Below are positions 1 to 8,533 of a DNA stretch of 64,000 nt, one piece after another. Position 1 is the first letter of the stretch, and the number at the start of each line of letters is the position of its first letter. The notes under the pieces were generated by a model, which saw only the letters and a list, made by a program, of their open reading frames with translations, did no database searches and was not told the origin of the DNA. Source of the DNA: Actinoallomurus purpureus (lineage in GTDB: Bacteria > Actinomycetota > Actinomycetes > Streptosporangiales > Streptosporangiaceae); assembly GCF_024055795.1 (NCBI RefSeq), contig NZ_JAMXMY010000006.1:1-64000 (forward strand), given 5' to 3'. The translations under genes and the position numbers were made by a program.

Positions 1-38
1 CCCCGGACCGGCGGCCGGGCCCCCCCCGCCGTTTCGCG

Positions 39-527
39 TCAGGTGCGCGCGGGTGGCACGGTCGTCTCGATCGCGGCGCAGCGCCACCGGCCGCGGTCGC
101 GTTCCAGGCGCAGGGCCAGCGCCTGAACCCGCGGTCCGAACGCCGCGGTCGCCGTCACCTCCGCCACGTCCGGCGCGGGGGCACAGACCCGGACCGTGCG
201 CAGCCGCGGTGTGCGGCGGCCCGCCAGACGGGCGGCGAGCGAGCCGAGCTGCTCGAAGACGGACGGCGTCGTGCGCCCGGCCAGGTGATGGTACGGACGC
301 ACGCCGGCCAGCACCTCGAGGACCAGCCGGGCGATGAGCCGCGCGTCCGTGGTCAGGTCGGGGGCGCCGGGGCGTACGACACCGAGCGGCGGACGGGCGC
401 GTGGTGGCGGGCCGGAGTCCAGGGCGACGGCCAGTGAGCCATGGACGGCGATCTCGGCGGACGGGCCGGGACCGTACGGGATCAGACGGATCGGAGCCGG
501 GCGGCGTGCGGGTGGGTTTCTGCGCAT
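39..527 (-). CDS. Rv3235-like protein (DUF6459 type)
   Basis: A 162-residue soluble protein with a basic, Pro/Arg-rich N-terminus (about residues 1-60). The C-terminal half has helix and strand character, with a Thr-Pro-Ser-Val-Phe-Glu-Gln-Leu-Gly helix and a final strand ending in Arg-Trp-Arg-Cys-Ala-Ala-Ile-Glu. This layout matches the actinobacterial Rv3235 family, whose biochemical role is unknown; members often lie near secA. I chose the ATG at 525-527 because an AGGGAGG ribosome site precedes it. The longer open frame upstream runs through tandem repeats and is not believable. No signal peptide or membrane segment is visible. The family call is from memory of the pattern and the function is unassigned. 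Confidence 0.65.
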   Translation of the reverse strand: MRRNPPARRPAPIRLIPYGPGPSAEIAVHGSLAVALDSGPPPRARPPLGVVRPGAPDLTTDARLIARLVLEVLAGVRPYHHLAGRTTPSVFEQLGSLAARLAGRRTPRLRTVRVCAPAPDVAEVTATAAFGPRVQALALRLERDRGRWRCAAIETTVPPART

Positions 528-600
528 GACGGGCCTCCCTGGTGTCTGCCGCGGGGAGGGCGGCAGCCACAAAGAGGCCCGAGACGGCCCATTGATACAT

Positions 601-620
601 CGTGGCCGGATCCGGCCACG
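601..620. repeat. Perfect 20-bp palindrome
   Basis: CGTGGCCGGATCCGGCCACG reads identically on both strands. It lies in the spacer between the Rv3235-like gene and the 3' end of the GntR gene, both on the minus strand. It could be an operator or part of a termination/processing structure; no T-run follows on either side. Confidence 0.6.
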
Positions 621-660
621 AGGCGACGACGGGCGTTCACGAGAGGTGTCCCCGGCTGGA

Positions 661-802
661 CCGTTCCCAGGCCGTGCCCGAGAGGGGGTCCCGGTCCGGC
701 CGGTTTCCAGGCCGTTTCCGAGAGGGGTTCCGGTCCGGCCGGTTCCCAGGCCGTGCCCGAGGGGGTCCCGGTCCGGCCGGTTTCCAGGCCGTGCCCAGAG
801 CG
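661..802. repeat. 39-bp tandem repeat, about 3.6 units
   Basis: Units lie at 661-700, 701-739, 740-777 and a partial at 778-802. Each begins with a GGTT(T/C)CCAGGCCGT core and ends with GGTCCGGC. Unit lengths are 40, 39 and 38, which fits slippage. The array stops just before the stop codon of the GntR gene (806), so it occupies that gene's 3' untranslated region. Confidence 0.85.
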
Positions 803-805
803 CTC

Positions 806-1561
806 CTACTGGCGTGGGGCCGGGCGGTTGCGGCGGGGGATCTCCAGGGCACCGCGCAGCTGGTAGCGGTCGGCGCGGTAGGTGGAGACGGCGAGCTCGA
901 CGCACTTGCCGTTCATGAACGACCGGCGCTGGAGCAGCAGGACGGCACTGCCGCGAGGCAGGTCGAGGAGCCGTGCGTCCGCGCTGTCGGCCAGCCCCGC
1001 CTCGATGGTCTGCTCGCCGGCGTCGAACACCACGCCGAAGCGCTTCTCCAGCACGTCGTACAGCGAGACGTCGCCGAGGGAGATGTCCAGCAGGCCCGGC
1101 GCAACGGTCGCGGGGATCTGGGAGCGTTCCACCGCCATGGGCTCCCCGTCGGCGGTGCGCAGCCGTTCGATGACGTGGACGCCGGTGCCCACCGGTACGC
1201 CGAAGACCCGGGCGAGGTTCGCGTTGGCCTTCGTGGTGCGGTGGTCGAGGTCCCGGGCGCCGGGTTCGAGGCCGCGCGCCCGCATGTCCTCGGTGAAGGA
1301 CACGAGGCGCAGCGGCATCTCGATCTTCGGTCGCGCGACGAAGGTGCCCTTGCCCGGGACCCGGTAGAGCCGGCCCTCGGTGACCAGGTGGTCGACGGCC
1401 TGGCGGACCGTCATCCGCGACAGCCCGAACCGCTGGCAGAGCTCGCGCTCCGACGGGATCGGCGCGTCGACGGGCAGCTCCGCGTCATCGATCAGGTCGA
1501 GGAGGATGCCGCGAAGCTGGAAGTACTTGGGCACGGGGCTGGTGGGGTCGATCTTCCCCAT
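806..1561 (-). CDS. dasR: GntR/HutC-family repressor, DasR-like
   Basis: A 251-residue transcription regulator. Residues about 10-75 form the GntR winged helix (the segment Pro-Ser-Glu-Arg-Glu-Leu then Ser-Arg-Met-Thr-Val-Arg-Gln-Ala). Residues about 95-235 form the UTRA effector domain typical of the HutC subfamily. DasR proteins sense glucosamine/GlcNAc phosphates and repress amino-sugar genes. The assignment is supported by a near-perfect pair of dre half-sites immediately upstream (1605-1630) and by the divergent amino-sugar deaminase and PTS genes. Start ATG at 1559-1561. The 3' end abuts a tandem repeat. NagR is an equally valid name for this subfamily. Confidence 0.85.
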   Translation of the reverse strand: MGKIDPTSPVPKYFQLRGILLDLIDDAELPVDAPIPSERELCQRFGLSRMTVRQAVDHLVTEGRLYRVPGKGTFVARPKIEMPLRLVSFTEDMRARGLEPGARDLDHRTTKANANLARVFGVPVGTGVHVIERLRTADGEPMAVERSQIPATVAPGLLDISLGDVSLYDVLEKRFGVVFDAGEQTIEAGLADSADARLLDLPRGSAVLLLQRRSFMNGKCVELAVSTYRADRYQLRGALEIPRRNRPAPRQ

Positions 1562-1604
1562 TGGGTACCTCTGGCAGCGAAGTCGGGGGTGAAGTATGGT
1601 TCAG

Positions 1605-1630
1605 ACTGGTCTAGTCCGGACTAGACCACA
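1605..1630. promoter_or_regulatory. Overlapping inverted dre (DasR) operators
   Basis: TGGTCTAGTCC at 1607-1617 is followed directly by its exact reverse complement at 1618-1628, a perfect 22-bp palindrome. Each arm with its flank resembles the 16-bp dre consensus known from Streptomyces (ACTGGTCTAGACCACT). The site sits between the divergent dasR-like gene and the deaminase/ptsHI genes, so one element could control both directions. Confidence 0.8.
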
Positions 1631-1711
1631 TGTCAGAACTTACTGTCAATGCAGGTCAGGAACACGAAGACGTAACGACAAGATCACAGGCGGAAAGATG
1701 GGAAAGTTCTG

Positions 1712-2758
1712 ATGAGCACCTCTCGCATGCGCGCGGAGATCGGAGAGCAGCCCGCCGCCCTGCGGGCCACCCTCGACGCTCTGCTTCCCCGAATGCCCGA
1801 GATCGGCCTGCTCGCGCAGGACACCCGCCAGGTGCTGTTCATCGCGCGCGGATCGTCCGACAACGCCGCGGTCTACGGCAGCTACCTGGTCCAGACGCAC
1901 GCCGGCCGGCTGGCGGCCCTGGCCTCGCCGTCGGTGGCCACGGCCTACAAGAAGCGGGTCGACCTGTCCGGGGTCCTCGCGGTCGCGATCAGTCAGTCCG
2001 GCAAGACCGAGGAGATCGTCGAGTCGCTGGACTGGGCCGCCGACTGCGGCGCCCGTACGATCGCCGTCACCAACGGCGAGGGGTCGCCGCTCGCGGAGGC
2101 CGCCCAGATCGCCCTGGTGACGAGGGCCGGCGCCGAGGTGGCCGTCCCCGCCACCAAGACCTACACCACGCAGCTCGCGGCACTGGCCGTGCTCGGCATC
2201 GCCCTCGGGGCCGACGTGGACGTCGCCGACCTGCGCCGCGCGCCCGACGAGGTGGAGCGGCTGATCGCGGCGACCGAGGAGTCCGGTTCCCTGGCCCCGA
2301 TCGTCGAGGGCCTCGCGGGCGTGAAGGGGGTGGTGGTGTCCGGGCGCGGCATCGCGTACGGTACCGCCCTCGAACTGGCCCTCAAGCTCAAGGAGGCGTG
2401 CTACCTGCACGCCATGGGCCTGTCCTACGCCGACCTGCTGCACGGCCCGATCGCCGTCGTCGACGACGAGACGCCCGCGATCCTGGTCGCCGCGGACTCC
2501 GGCCCCACGCTGCCCGGCACGGTCGCGCTGGCCGAGCGGGTCGTGGCGGCGGGGGCCCGGGCGTACGGCGTCGGAGGCGGCCGTGCGCTGTCCGAAGCGA
2601 CCTCATGTGCACTACCTGGTCCGGATCTGCCAGAGTGGGTATCGCCGCTCGCCTTGATCGTGCCAGGCCAGCTGCTGACCGAGGCGTTGGCCCGTGGGCT
2701 CGGCATCGACCCCGATGTCCCGCGTGGCCTCGACAAGGTGACCCAGACGGATCAATGA
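1712..2758 (+). CDS. SIS-domain glucosamine-6-phosphate deaminase (NagB-II type)
   Basis: A 348-residue protein with two sugar-isomerase (SIS) folds, about residues 30-175 and 195-335. Visible motifs are Ala-Arg-Gly-Ser-Ser-Asp-Asn-Ala in the first and Ser-Gly-Arg-Gly-Ile-Ala-Tyr-Gly in the second, with the Ser-Gln-Ser-Gly-Lys-Thr-Glu-Glu phosphosugar loop between. It resembles GlmS without the glutaminase domain, as in NagB-II/AgaS enzymes that convert glucosamine-6-P to fructose-6-P and ammonia. It lies downstream of a DasR operator and 13 bases before ptsH, which fits amino-sugar catabolism. A galactosamine-type isomerase (AgaS) cannot be excluded. Confidence 0.8.
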   Translation: MSTSRMRAEIGEQPAALRATLDALLPRMPEIGLLAQDTRQVLFIARGSSDNAAVYGSYLVQTHAGRLAALASPSVATAYKKRVDLSGVLAVAISQSGKTEEIVESLDWAADCGARTIAVTNGEGSPLAEAAQIALVTRAGAEVAVPATKTYTTQLAALAVLGIALGADVDVADLRRAPDEVERLIAATEESGSLAPIVEGLAGVKGVVVSGRGIAYGTALELALKLKEACYLHAMGLSYADLLHGPIAVVDDETPAILVAADSGPTLPGTVALAERVVAAGARAYGVGGGRALSEATSCALPGPDLPEWVSPLALIVPGQLLTEALARGLGIDPDVPRGLDKVTQTDQ

Positions 2759-2771
2759 CCAGGAGGACCAC

Positions 2772-3035
2772 ATGGCCGAGCGCCGTGTCAGGGTCGAAAC
2801 GAAGGTAGGGCTGCACGCCCGCCCGGCCGCGCTGTTCGTCCAGGCGGCCACGAGGACGCCCCTGGACGTCACTGTGGCCAAGCCGGGCAAGGACCCGGTC
2901 AACGCCAAGAGCATTCTCTCCGTCCTCGGCCTCGACGCCCAGCAGGGCGAGGAGATCGTCATCGAGGCGGAGGGCGACGGCGCGGACGCGCTGCTCGACG
3001 AGCTGGCGGGACTGGTGACCGAGAAAAGTGCCTGA
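2772..3035 (+). CDS. ptsH: PTS phosphocarrier protein HPr
   Basis: An 87-residue HPr. The active-site histidine is His15 within Val-Gly-Leu-His-Ala-Arg-Pro-Ala. The second signature Asn-Ala-Lys-Ser-Ile-Leu-Ser-Val-Leu-Gly around residue 47 is the region phosphorylated by HPr kinase in Firmicutes. It carries phosphate from enzyme I to sugar-specific EIIA domains in the cytosol. An AGGAGG ribosome site precedes the ATG. Its last 8 bases overlap ptsI, indicating co-translation. No EII gene is in the window, so its sugar partners lie elsewhere. Confidence 0.95.
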   Translation: MAERRVRVETKVGLHARPAALFVQAATRTPLDVTVAKPGKDPVNAKSILSVLGLDAQQGEEIVIEAEGDGADALLDELAGLVTEKSA

Positions 3036-4689
3036 CGCCCTGCGCGGCACCGGGGTGAGCCCCGGCGTCGCGGCCGGGCCGGTACGGTCCATCTCCGGGA
3101 CGGTGCCGGAGCCGCCCGCCGGCGAGCGTCACGCGGGTGATGCGGCCGCCGAAGGTGCGCGTGCGCTGGCGGCGCTGGAGGCCGTCGGGTTGGACCTGGA
3201 CGAGCGGGGCGCGCGGGCGGGAGGCGAGGCGCGGGACGTCCTGGCCGCGCAGGCCATGATGGCCCGTGACCCAGGGCTCGCCGACCTGGTCGTGAGCAAG
3301 ATCGACGATGGGGTCTCGGCGCCGCGCGCGGTCTACGAGGCGTTCGGTGTGTTCCGCGCGACGCTGGCCGGCGCGGGGGAGTACATGGCGGCCCGGGTCG
3401 CCGACCTCGACGACATCCGGGACCGCGTCGTAGCGGTGCTCCTCGGTGTACCGGCCCCGGGCGTTCCCGACTCCGACGAGCCCTTCGTGCTGGTCGCCCG
3501 GGACCTCGCCCCGGCCGACACCGCCCTGCTGGATCCGGCGAAGGTCCTCGCGTTCGTCACGCGGGACGGCGGGCCGACCAGCCATACCGCGATCCTCGCC
3601 CGCGCGATGGGCGTGCCGGCGGTCGTCGCCTGCTCCGGCTGTATGGATCTGCCCGACGGCACGGTCGTGCTGGTCGACGGGGCCTCCGGAGAGGTGCACC
3701 CGGACCCCGCCGACGAGGAGATCGCGACCGCACGGGCGGCGGCCGAGGCGCGGGCGGCCGCGCTCGACGCGGCGACCGGGCCCGGCGCCACCGCCGACGG
3801 GCACCGGATCCCGCTGCTCGCCAATGTCGGCGGGCCGAAGGACGTCGAGGCCGCGCTGGCCCGCGGCGCGGAGGGCGTCGGCCTGTTCCGCACCGAGTTC
3901 CTCTTCCTCGGCCGTACGACCGCGCCCTCGGAGGAGGAGCAGGAGGCGGCCTACCGGGCCGTGCTGGAGGCGTTCCCGAGCGTCGTCGTACGGACGCTCG
4001 ACGCGGGAGCCGACAAGCCCCTCGCCTTCCTTCCGCCGCCGGGCGACGAGCCCAACCCGGCGCTCGGCGAACGAGGACTGCGTCTCTTCCAGAACTACCC
4101 TGAGGTGCTGACGGGACAGCTACGCGCCCTCGCCCGCGCCGCAGAGGGCCTGGACGTCGAACTGAACGTGATGGCGCCGATGGTGGCCGACGCCGCGGAG
4201 ACCCGTGACTTCGTCGCGGCGTGCCGTGCGGCCGGGCTGCCCCGCGTCGGCATCATGATCGAGATTCCGTCCGCAGCGCTGCGCGCCGCCGACCTCGCGA
4301 CCGAGGCCGACTTCTTCAGCCTCGGCACCAACGACCTCGCCCAGTACACCTTCGCCGCCGACCGGCAGATCGGCGCGCTGGCCCGGTTCCAGGACGCCTG
4401 GCAGCCCGCGCTGCTCGACCTCGTCGCCATGGCTGCCGAAGCGGCGGCGGAGGTGGGCAAGAGCTGCGGCGTCTGCGGCGAGGCCGCCGGCGACCCGGCG
4501 CTGGCCTGCGTCCTCACCGGCCTCGGCGTCACATCTCTGTCGATGAGCGCCCCGTCCCTGCCCCACGTACGCGCCGCACTGGCCGCGCACACCCTGGACC
4601 AGTGCCGCCACGCCGCCGAGGCGGCCCGGCAGGCCACAGACGCCGTCGGCGCCCGTACGGCTGCACGGGCCGAGCTGCCCAGCCTGTAG
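3028..4689 (+). CDS. ptsI: PTS enzyme I (phosphoenolpyruvate-protein phosphotransferase)
   Basis: A 553-residue enzyme I that transfers phosphate from phosphoenolpyruvate to HPr. The N-terminal HPr-binding/phosphohistidine half holds the active His186 in Gly-Gly-Pro-Thr-Ser-His-Thr-Ala-Ile-Leu-Ala-Arg. The C-terminal PEP-binding barrel (from about residue 250) has Gly-Leu-Phe-Arg-Thr-Glu-Phe-Leu-Phe, the Ser-Leu-Gly-Thr-Asn-Asp-Leu-Ala-Gln-Tyr loop and the Cys-Gly-Glu-Ala active-site turn. The GTG start at 3028 overlaps the ptsH stop. Length is normal for actinobacteria. Likely co-transcribed with the deaminase and ptsH from the dre-controlled promoter. Confidence 0.95.
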   Translation: MPDALRGTGVSPGVAAGPVRSISGTVPEPPAGERHAGDAAAEGARALAALEAVGLDLDERGARAGGEARDVLAAQAMMARDPGLADLVVSKIDDGVSAPRAVYEAFGVFRATLAGAGEYMAARVADLDDIRDRVVAVLLGVPAPGVPDSDEPFVLVARDLAPADTALLDPAKVLAFVTRDGGPTSHTAILARAMGVPAVVACSGCMDLPDGTVVLVDGASGEVHPDPADEEIATARAAAEARAAALDAATGPGATADGHRIPLLANVGGPKDVEAALARGAEGVGLFRTEFLFLGRTTAPSEEEQEAAYRAVLEAFPSVVVRTLDAGADKPLAFLPPPGDEPNPALGERGLRLFQNYPEVLTGQLRALARAAEGLDVELNVMAPMVADAAETRDFVAACRAAGLPRVGIMIEIPSAALRAADLATEADFFSLGTNDLAQYTFAADRQIGALARFQDAWQPALLDLVAMAAEAAAEVGKSCGVCGEAAGDPALACVLTGLGVTSLSMSAPSLPHVRAALAAHTLDQCRHAAEAARQATDAVGARTAARAELPSL

Positions 4690-5052
4690 GTGCCCCGCCC
4701 GCGACGGAGCCAGAGCGTGTTTGGCGCCGTGTGCAGAAGGTTCGGTGAATGCGTGATCGCCGCGCTGGCAGAACGCCAGATTGCCGGACGAATCACCGCA
4801 GCGGGGCTGCCTTTCCCGAGGATTCGGTCCACCCCGGCTTGCTCGAGCAGCTCGGCCGGCGGCGTGGGCCCCGCTCGATCCACCGCCGCCCGGTGCGCCC
4901 TCTGACGTGCCATCAGGGTGAGTACGGACAGCATCCCGGCGTTCGAGCCCGGACCGGACTGGATCAGTGGGCCCACCGGTGCGTTTGCCGGACGCCGATC
5001 CTACGGTTAGCGTCGTGCGGGATGTGAAGCGGCTTACGGGGAGGGCGGGACG
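4690..5052. other. Intergenic stretch without a convincing gene
   Basis: Short open frames exist on both strands, but none has a ribosome site, a recognisable motif or consistent codon use. No strong hairpin followed by a T-run is seen after ptsI. The last 50 bases contain the G-rich ribosome site (GGGGAGGGCGGGA) of the next gene. Confidence 0.6.
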
Positions 5053-6330
5053 GTGAGACGGATCGGCGGTCTACGGTTCCTGGCCGCCGTCGCCGCGGCC
5101 ACCGTCACGGCGTCGGTGTCCGCGTGCGGTGCATCCGAGGCGCGCTCCGACGACGGGCCCACACGGCGCACGGCGGCGGGCAATCGGACGACGCCGAGCG
5201 CCAGCCCCAGCCCCGACCCGGTTGTGGCGCTCGTCCGGCGGATGAGCACGGCGGACAAGGTCGGCCAGCTGTTCATCCCGACCGTCCAGGGCACCACCGC
5301 GTCCGCCGGCGCGGCGATGATCGAGCAGTACCACCCGGGCGGCGTCATCTACTTCCCGAACAACCTGCGGACCGCGCGGCAGACCGCGACGCTGTCCAAC
5401 GGTCTGCAGCGCGCGGCGATGAAGGGCGGCGTCCCGCTGCTCGTCGGCACCGACGAGGAGCAGGGCATCGTCTCCCGGGTCCCGTACATCACCCGGTTCC
5501 CGACGAACAAGGCGCTCGCCTCCACCAAGAACCCCGACGACGATGTGCGTACGGCGGCGAGGGCCACGGGGGAGGAGCTGCGAGCCGTCGGCATCAACCA
5601 GGACTTCGCGCCGGTCGCCGACGTCAACGTCAATCCGCGCAACCCGGTGATCGGGGTGCGGTCGTTCGGCGCGGACCCGCAGAAGGTGGCCCACCTCGTC
5701 GGCGTGGCGGTCGACGCCTACCGGGCGGCCGGGGTCGTGGCGACGGCCAAGCACTTCCCCGGGCACGGCGACACCGCGACCGACAGCCACACCGGCCTGC
5801 CGGTGATCAAGCACTCCATGGCGACGTGGGAGCGCCTGGACGCGCCGCCGTTCAGGACCGCCATCGCCCACCACGTCGACATGATCATGACGGCGCACAT
5901 CGTCGTCCCCGGCCTGGACACCTCCGGGGACCCGGCGACCATGTCCAAGACGGTCCTGACGGGCCTGCTCCGCGAGAAGCTCGGCTACGACGGGGTCGTG
6001 GTGACCGACTCGCTCAGCATGGCCGGGGCGACGATGAAGTACGGCGCGCCGGAGGCGGCGGTGCGCGCGGTCCGGGCCGGTGCGGACATGCTCCTCATGC
6101 CGCCCTCCCTGAGCAGCGCCTACCGCGCCGTGCTGGCCGCGGTGCGGTCGGGGCGGATACCGCAGAGCCGTCTCGACCAGGCGGTCACGCGCATCCTGCG
6201 GATGAAGCAGGCGCGGGGGCTCTTCCGGTCGCCGTACGTCGACGCCTCCCGGGTCTCCGGGATCGTGGGCTCGACGGAGCACCGGACGGCCGCGCGCAGG
6301 GTCGCCGCCCACGTCCGATCAGGTCGTTGA
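5053..6330 (+). CDS. Lipoprotein GH3 beta-N-acetylhexosaminidase (NagZ-like)
   Basis: 425 residues, GTG start at 5053. Residues 1-25 are a lipoprotein signal with lipobox Ser-Val-Ser-Ala-Cys, followed by a Pro/Ser/Thr linker. The rest is one GH3 barrel. The NagZ-specific loop Lys-His-Phe-Pro-Gly-His-Gly-Asp-Thr (233-241) leads to the Asp244-Ser-His246 catalytic dyad, and the nucleophile is Asp319 in Val-Val-Thr-Asp-Ser. The family cleaves terminal GlcNAc from muropeptides or chitin oligomers; here the enzyme would act outside the membrane. It has no C-terminal GH3 domain, unlike the next gene, a paralogue. Confidence 0.88.
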   Translation: MRRIGGLRFLAAVAAATVTASVSACGASEARSDDGPTRRTAAGNRTTPSASPSPDPVVALVRRMSTADKVGQLFIPTVQGTTASAGAAMIEQYHPGGVIYFPNNLRTARQTATLSNGLQRAAMKGGVPLLVGTDEEQGIVSRVPYITRFPTNKALASTKNPDDDVRTAARATGEELRAVGINQDFAPVADVNVNPRNPVIGVRSFGADPQKVAHLVGVAVDAYRAAGVVATAKHFPGHGDTATDSHTGLPVIKHSMATWERLDAPPFRTAIAHHVDMIMTAHIVVPGLDTSGDPATMSKTVLTGLLREKLGYDGVVVTDSLSMAGATMKYGAPEAAVRAVRAGADMLLMPPSLSSAYRAVLAAVRSGRIPQSRLDQAVTRILRMKQARGLFRSPYVDASRVSGIVGSTEHRTAARRVAAHVRSGR

Positions 6331-6390
6331 CGATCGCGTACACCCGAACCGTTGACGCGCGTCCCTGTGCGCAACTAAGTTCCAAAGGCT

Positions 6391-6410
6391 AGCTTCGTCT
6401 AGTCATTTTC
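6391..6410. promoter_or_regulatory. Possible degenerate dre site upstream of the second GH3 gene
   Basis: GTCTAGTC at 6397-6404 repeats the core of the dre element at 1605-1630. The flanks match the consensus poorly, so this rests on the shared 8-mer and its position 44 bases before the gene. Confidence 0.35.
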
Positions 6411-6448
6411 TTTCTATTCGTCTTCGGGGGCGGACGGAAGGAGTCTCG

Positions 6449-8281
6449 ATGTCCCGTCGCCGACGGCTCGCCGCGATCAGTACGGCGTCGTTCGTGGCCA
6501 TCGCGGGTCTGAGCGCGGGAACCGCCCAGGCCGCGCCCGCACACGGCAAGGACCAGAGCGTCCTGCGGACCCTCCACAAGATGACCCTTGAGGAGAAGGT
6601 CTCCCAGCTGTTCGTCCTCCAGGTGTACGGCACGAGCGCCGATACCAAGGACCCGGCCGCCGTCGCGGCCAACCAGAGGCTCTACGGGGTGGACAACGCC
6701 GAGCAGCTGATTGACAAGTACCACCCCGGCGGCGTCATCTACTACTCCGTCGACCCGCCCAACCTCGCGAGCCCCCAGCAGGTCGCGCACCTGTCCAACG
6801 GCATTCAGCACGCCGCCATGCGGCAGCGGGTGCCGATTCCGGCGACCATCGTCACCGACCAGGAGCAGGGCAGCGTGGTGACCCGCGTGCCCGCGCCGTT
6901 CACGCAGTTCCCCGGCAGCCAGGCCCTCGGGGCCGGGCGTAAGCCGCGCGACGCGTACACCACCTCCAAGATCACCGGGCAGGAGCTGCGGGCGATCGGC
7001 ATCAACACCGACTACGCGCCGGACTCCGACGTCAACGTGAACCCGGCCAACCCGGTGATCGGGGTCCGGTCCTTCGGCTCCGACCCGACACTGGTGTCCA
7101 AGTTCGTCGCCGCCGAGGTCGACGGCTACCAGGCCGCGGGCGTCATCCCGACGGCCAAGCACTTCCCGGGGCACGGCGACACCGACACCGACAGCCACAC
7201 CGGCGTCCCGAGGATCAACCACACGCGGGAGCAGTGGGAGAAGCTCGACCTGCCGCCCTTCAAGACCGCCATCGCGCACGGCGTCGACTCGATCATGACG
7301 GCGCACATCATCGTGCCGGCACTGGACCCGTCCCTCGACCCGGCGACGCTGTCCAAGCCGATCCTCACCGGCATCCTCCGCGACCAGCTGCACTTCAAGG
7401 GCGTCATCGCCACGGACGCCCTCGAGATGCAGGGCGTCCGGGACAAGTACGGCGACGACCGCGTGCCGGTGCTGGCCATCAAGGCGGGCGCGGACGAGCT
7501 GGAGAAGCCGCCGACGGACGCCAAGACCGGCAAGGGCCTGTTCGACCTGCAGTTCCACGCGGTGATCAACGCCGTGAAGAACGGAGAGCTCACCGAGTCC
7601 CGGATCGACGAGTCGGTGTACCGGCTGCTCGCGCTGAAGAAGAAGCACGGCCTGTTCGCCAACCCGTACGTCGACGAGAGCAAGGTCGCGGCGCGGGTCG
7701 GCACGGCCGCGCACCTGGCCACCGAGCAGCGCGTCACCGACCGCACCACCACGCTGGTCAAGAACGGCGCCCTGCCGCTGAAGAAGGACGGCGGCAAGGT
7801 CCTCGTGACCGGCTGGGGCGTCTCGACCACCCAGACGCTCGCCGGCGACATCCACAAGCGAGGCCCGGCCACGACGGTGTACCAGACCGGCACCGGCCCC
7901 TCGAAGGCGACGATCGACCAGGCCGTGGCCAAGGCCAAGGACAACGACGTCGTCGTCGTGACCACCAACCGCGCCTGGGACGTCTCCACGGAGTCCGGCC
8001 ACAACGGGCCGGGCCAGGCCGACCTCGTCAAGGCCCTGGTGGCCACCGGCAAGCCCGTCATCGTGGCCGCGGTACGCGACGCGTACGACATCGCCTACTT
8101 CACCGAGGTCAAGACCTACCTCGCCACGTACGGCTACACGCCGGCGTCGCTGGAGTCGCTGACCAAGGTGCTGTTCGGCGAGATCAGCCCGAAGGGCGAG
8201 CTGCCGGTCACCATTCCGGTCGCCGGCGACCCAAGCAAGACCCTCTACCCCTTCGGCACCGGGCTGACCTTCCGCAAGTAG
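6449..8281 (+). CDS. Secreted two-domain GH3 beta-N-acetylhexosaminidase
   Basis: 610 residues with a Sec signal peptide (Arg-rich start, hydrophobic core, cleavage after Ala-Gln-Ala at about 29). Residues about 35-400 are the GH3 barrel: NagZ-type Lys-His-Phe-Pro-Gly-His-Gly-Asp-Thr, dyad Asp248/His250 and nucleophile Asp323. Residues about 425-610 are the C-terminal GH3 domain. Two-domain NagZ enzymes, such as that of Bacillus subtilis, release GlcNAc from MurNAc-containing fragments outside the cell. The barrel is closely similar to the lipoprotein encoded just upstream, so the pair probably arose by duplication. GGAAGGAG precedes the ATG. Confidence 0.88.
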   Translation: MSRRRRLAAISTASFVAIAGLSAGTAQAAPAHGKDQSVLRTLHKMTLEEKVSQLFVLQVYGTSADTKDPAAVAANQRLYGVDNAEQLIDKYHPGGVIYYSVDPPNLASPQQVAHLSNGIQHAAMRQRVPIPATIVTDQEQGSVVTRVPAPFTQFPGSQALGAGRKPRDAYTTSKITGQELRAIGINTDYAPDSDVNVNPANPVIGVRSFGSDPTLVSKFVAAEVDGYQAAGVIPTAKHFPGHGDTDTDSHTGVPRINHTREQWEKLDLPPFKTAIAHGVDSIMTAHIIVPALDPSLDPATLSKPILTGILRDQLHFKGVIATDALEMQGVRDKYGDDRVPVLAIKAGADELEKPPTDAKTGKGLFDLQFHAVINAVKNGELTESRIDESVYRLLALKKKHGLFANPYVDESKVAARVGTAAHLATEQRVTDRTTTLVKNGALPLKKDGGKVLVTGWGVSTTQTLAGDIHKRGPATTVYQTGTGPSKATIDQAVAKAKDNDVVVVTTNRAWDVSTESGHNGPGQADLVKALVATGKPVIVAAVRDAYDIAYFTEVKTYLATYGYTPASLESLTKVLFGEISPKGELPVTIPVAGDPSKTLYPFGTGLTFRK

Positions 8282-8296
8282 GCCCGGCCCCGGTTC

Positions 8297-8328
8297 CCGC
8301 CTCCTCGATGTCCGGATCGACGAGGCGG
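8297..8328 (+). terminator. Hairpin after GH3 gene
   Basis: A 13-bp stem (CCGCCTCCTCGAT with ATCGACGAGGCGG, one mismatch) around a GTCCGG loop, 15 bases after the GH3 stop codon. No T-run follows, so it is either a weak terminator or an mRNA-stabilising stem. Confidence 0.5.
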
Positions 8329-8533
8329 GGCCCGGACCGCGTCGAGGCCGTCAGGCGTCGACGCCACAGACCGGGCGTGGGACGGCGGGACCCCGCCGGC
8401 CGCCGTCCCACGCCCCGGCCCAGTGATCGCCCCGCGAACACCATTCCCCGCTTCGGCGAAGCATGGGGGGACGTTGATCTTGAATCGACGTCCGTACCCC
8501 GGCGCCGATGGCGCTCGATGACGAGGAGAGGGA

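Noticed and set aside
528-905. N-terminal extension of the Rv3235-like protein
   Set aside because: The extension is translated tandem repeat and overlaps the GntR gene on the same strand; a good ribosome site exists at the shorter start.
4749-5027. Possible 92-codon gene before the GH3 lipoprotein
   Set aside because: No ribosome site, no motif and Arg/Cys/Gly-biased composition; treated as intergenic.
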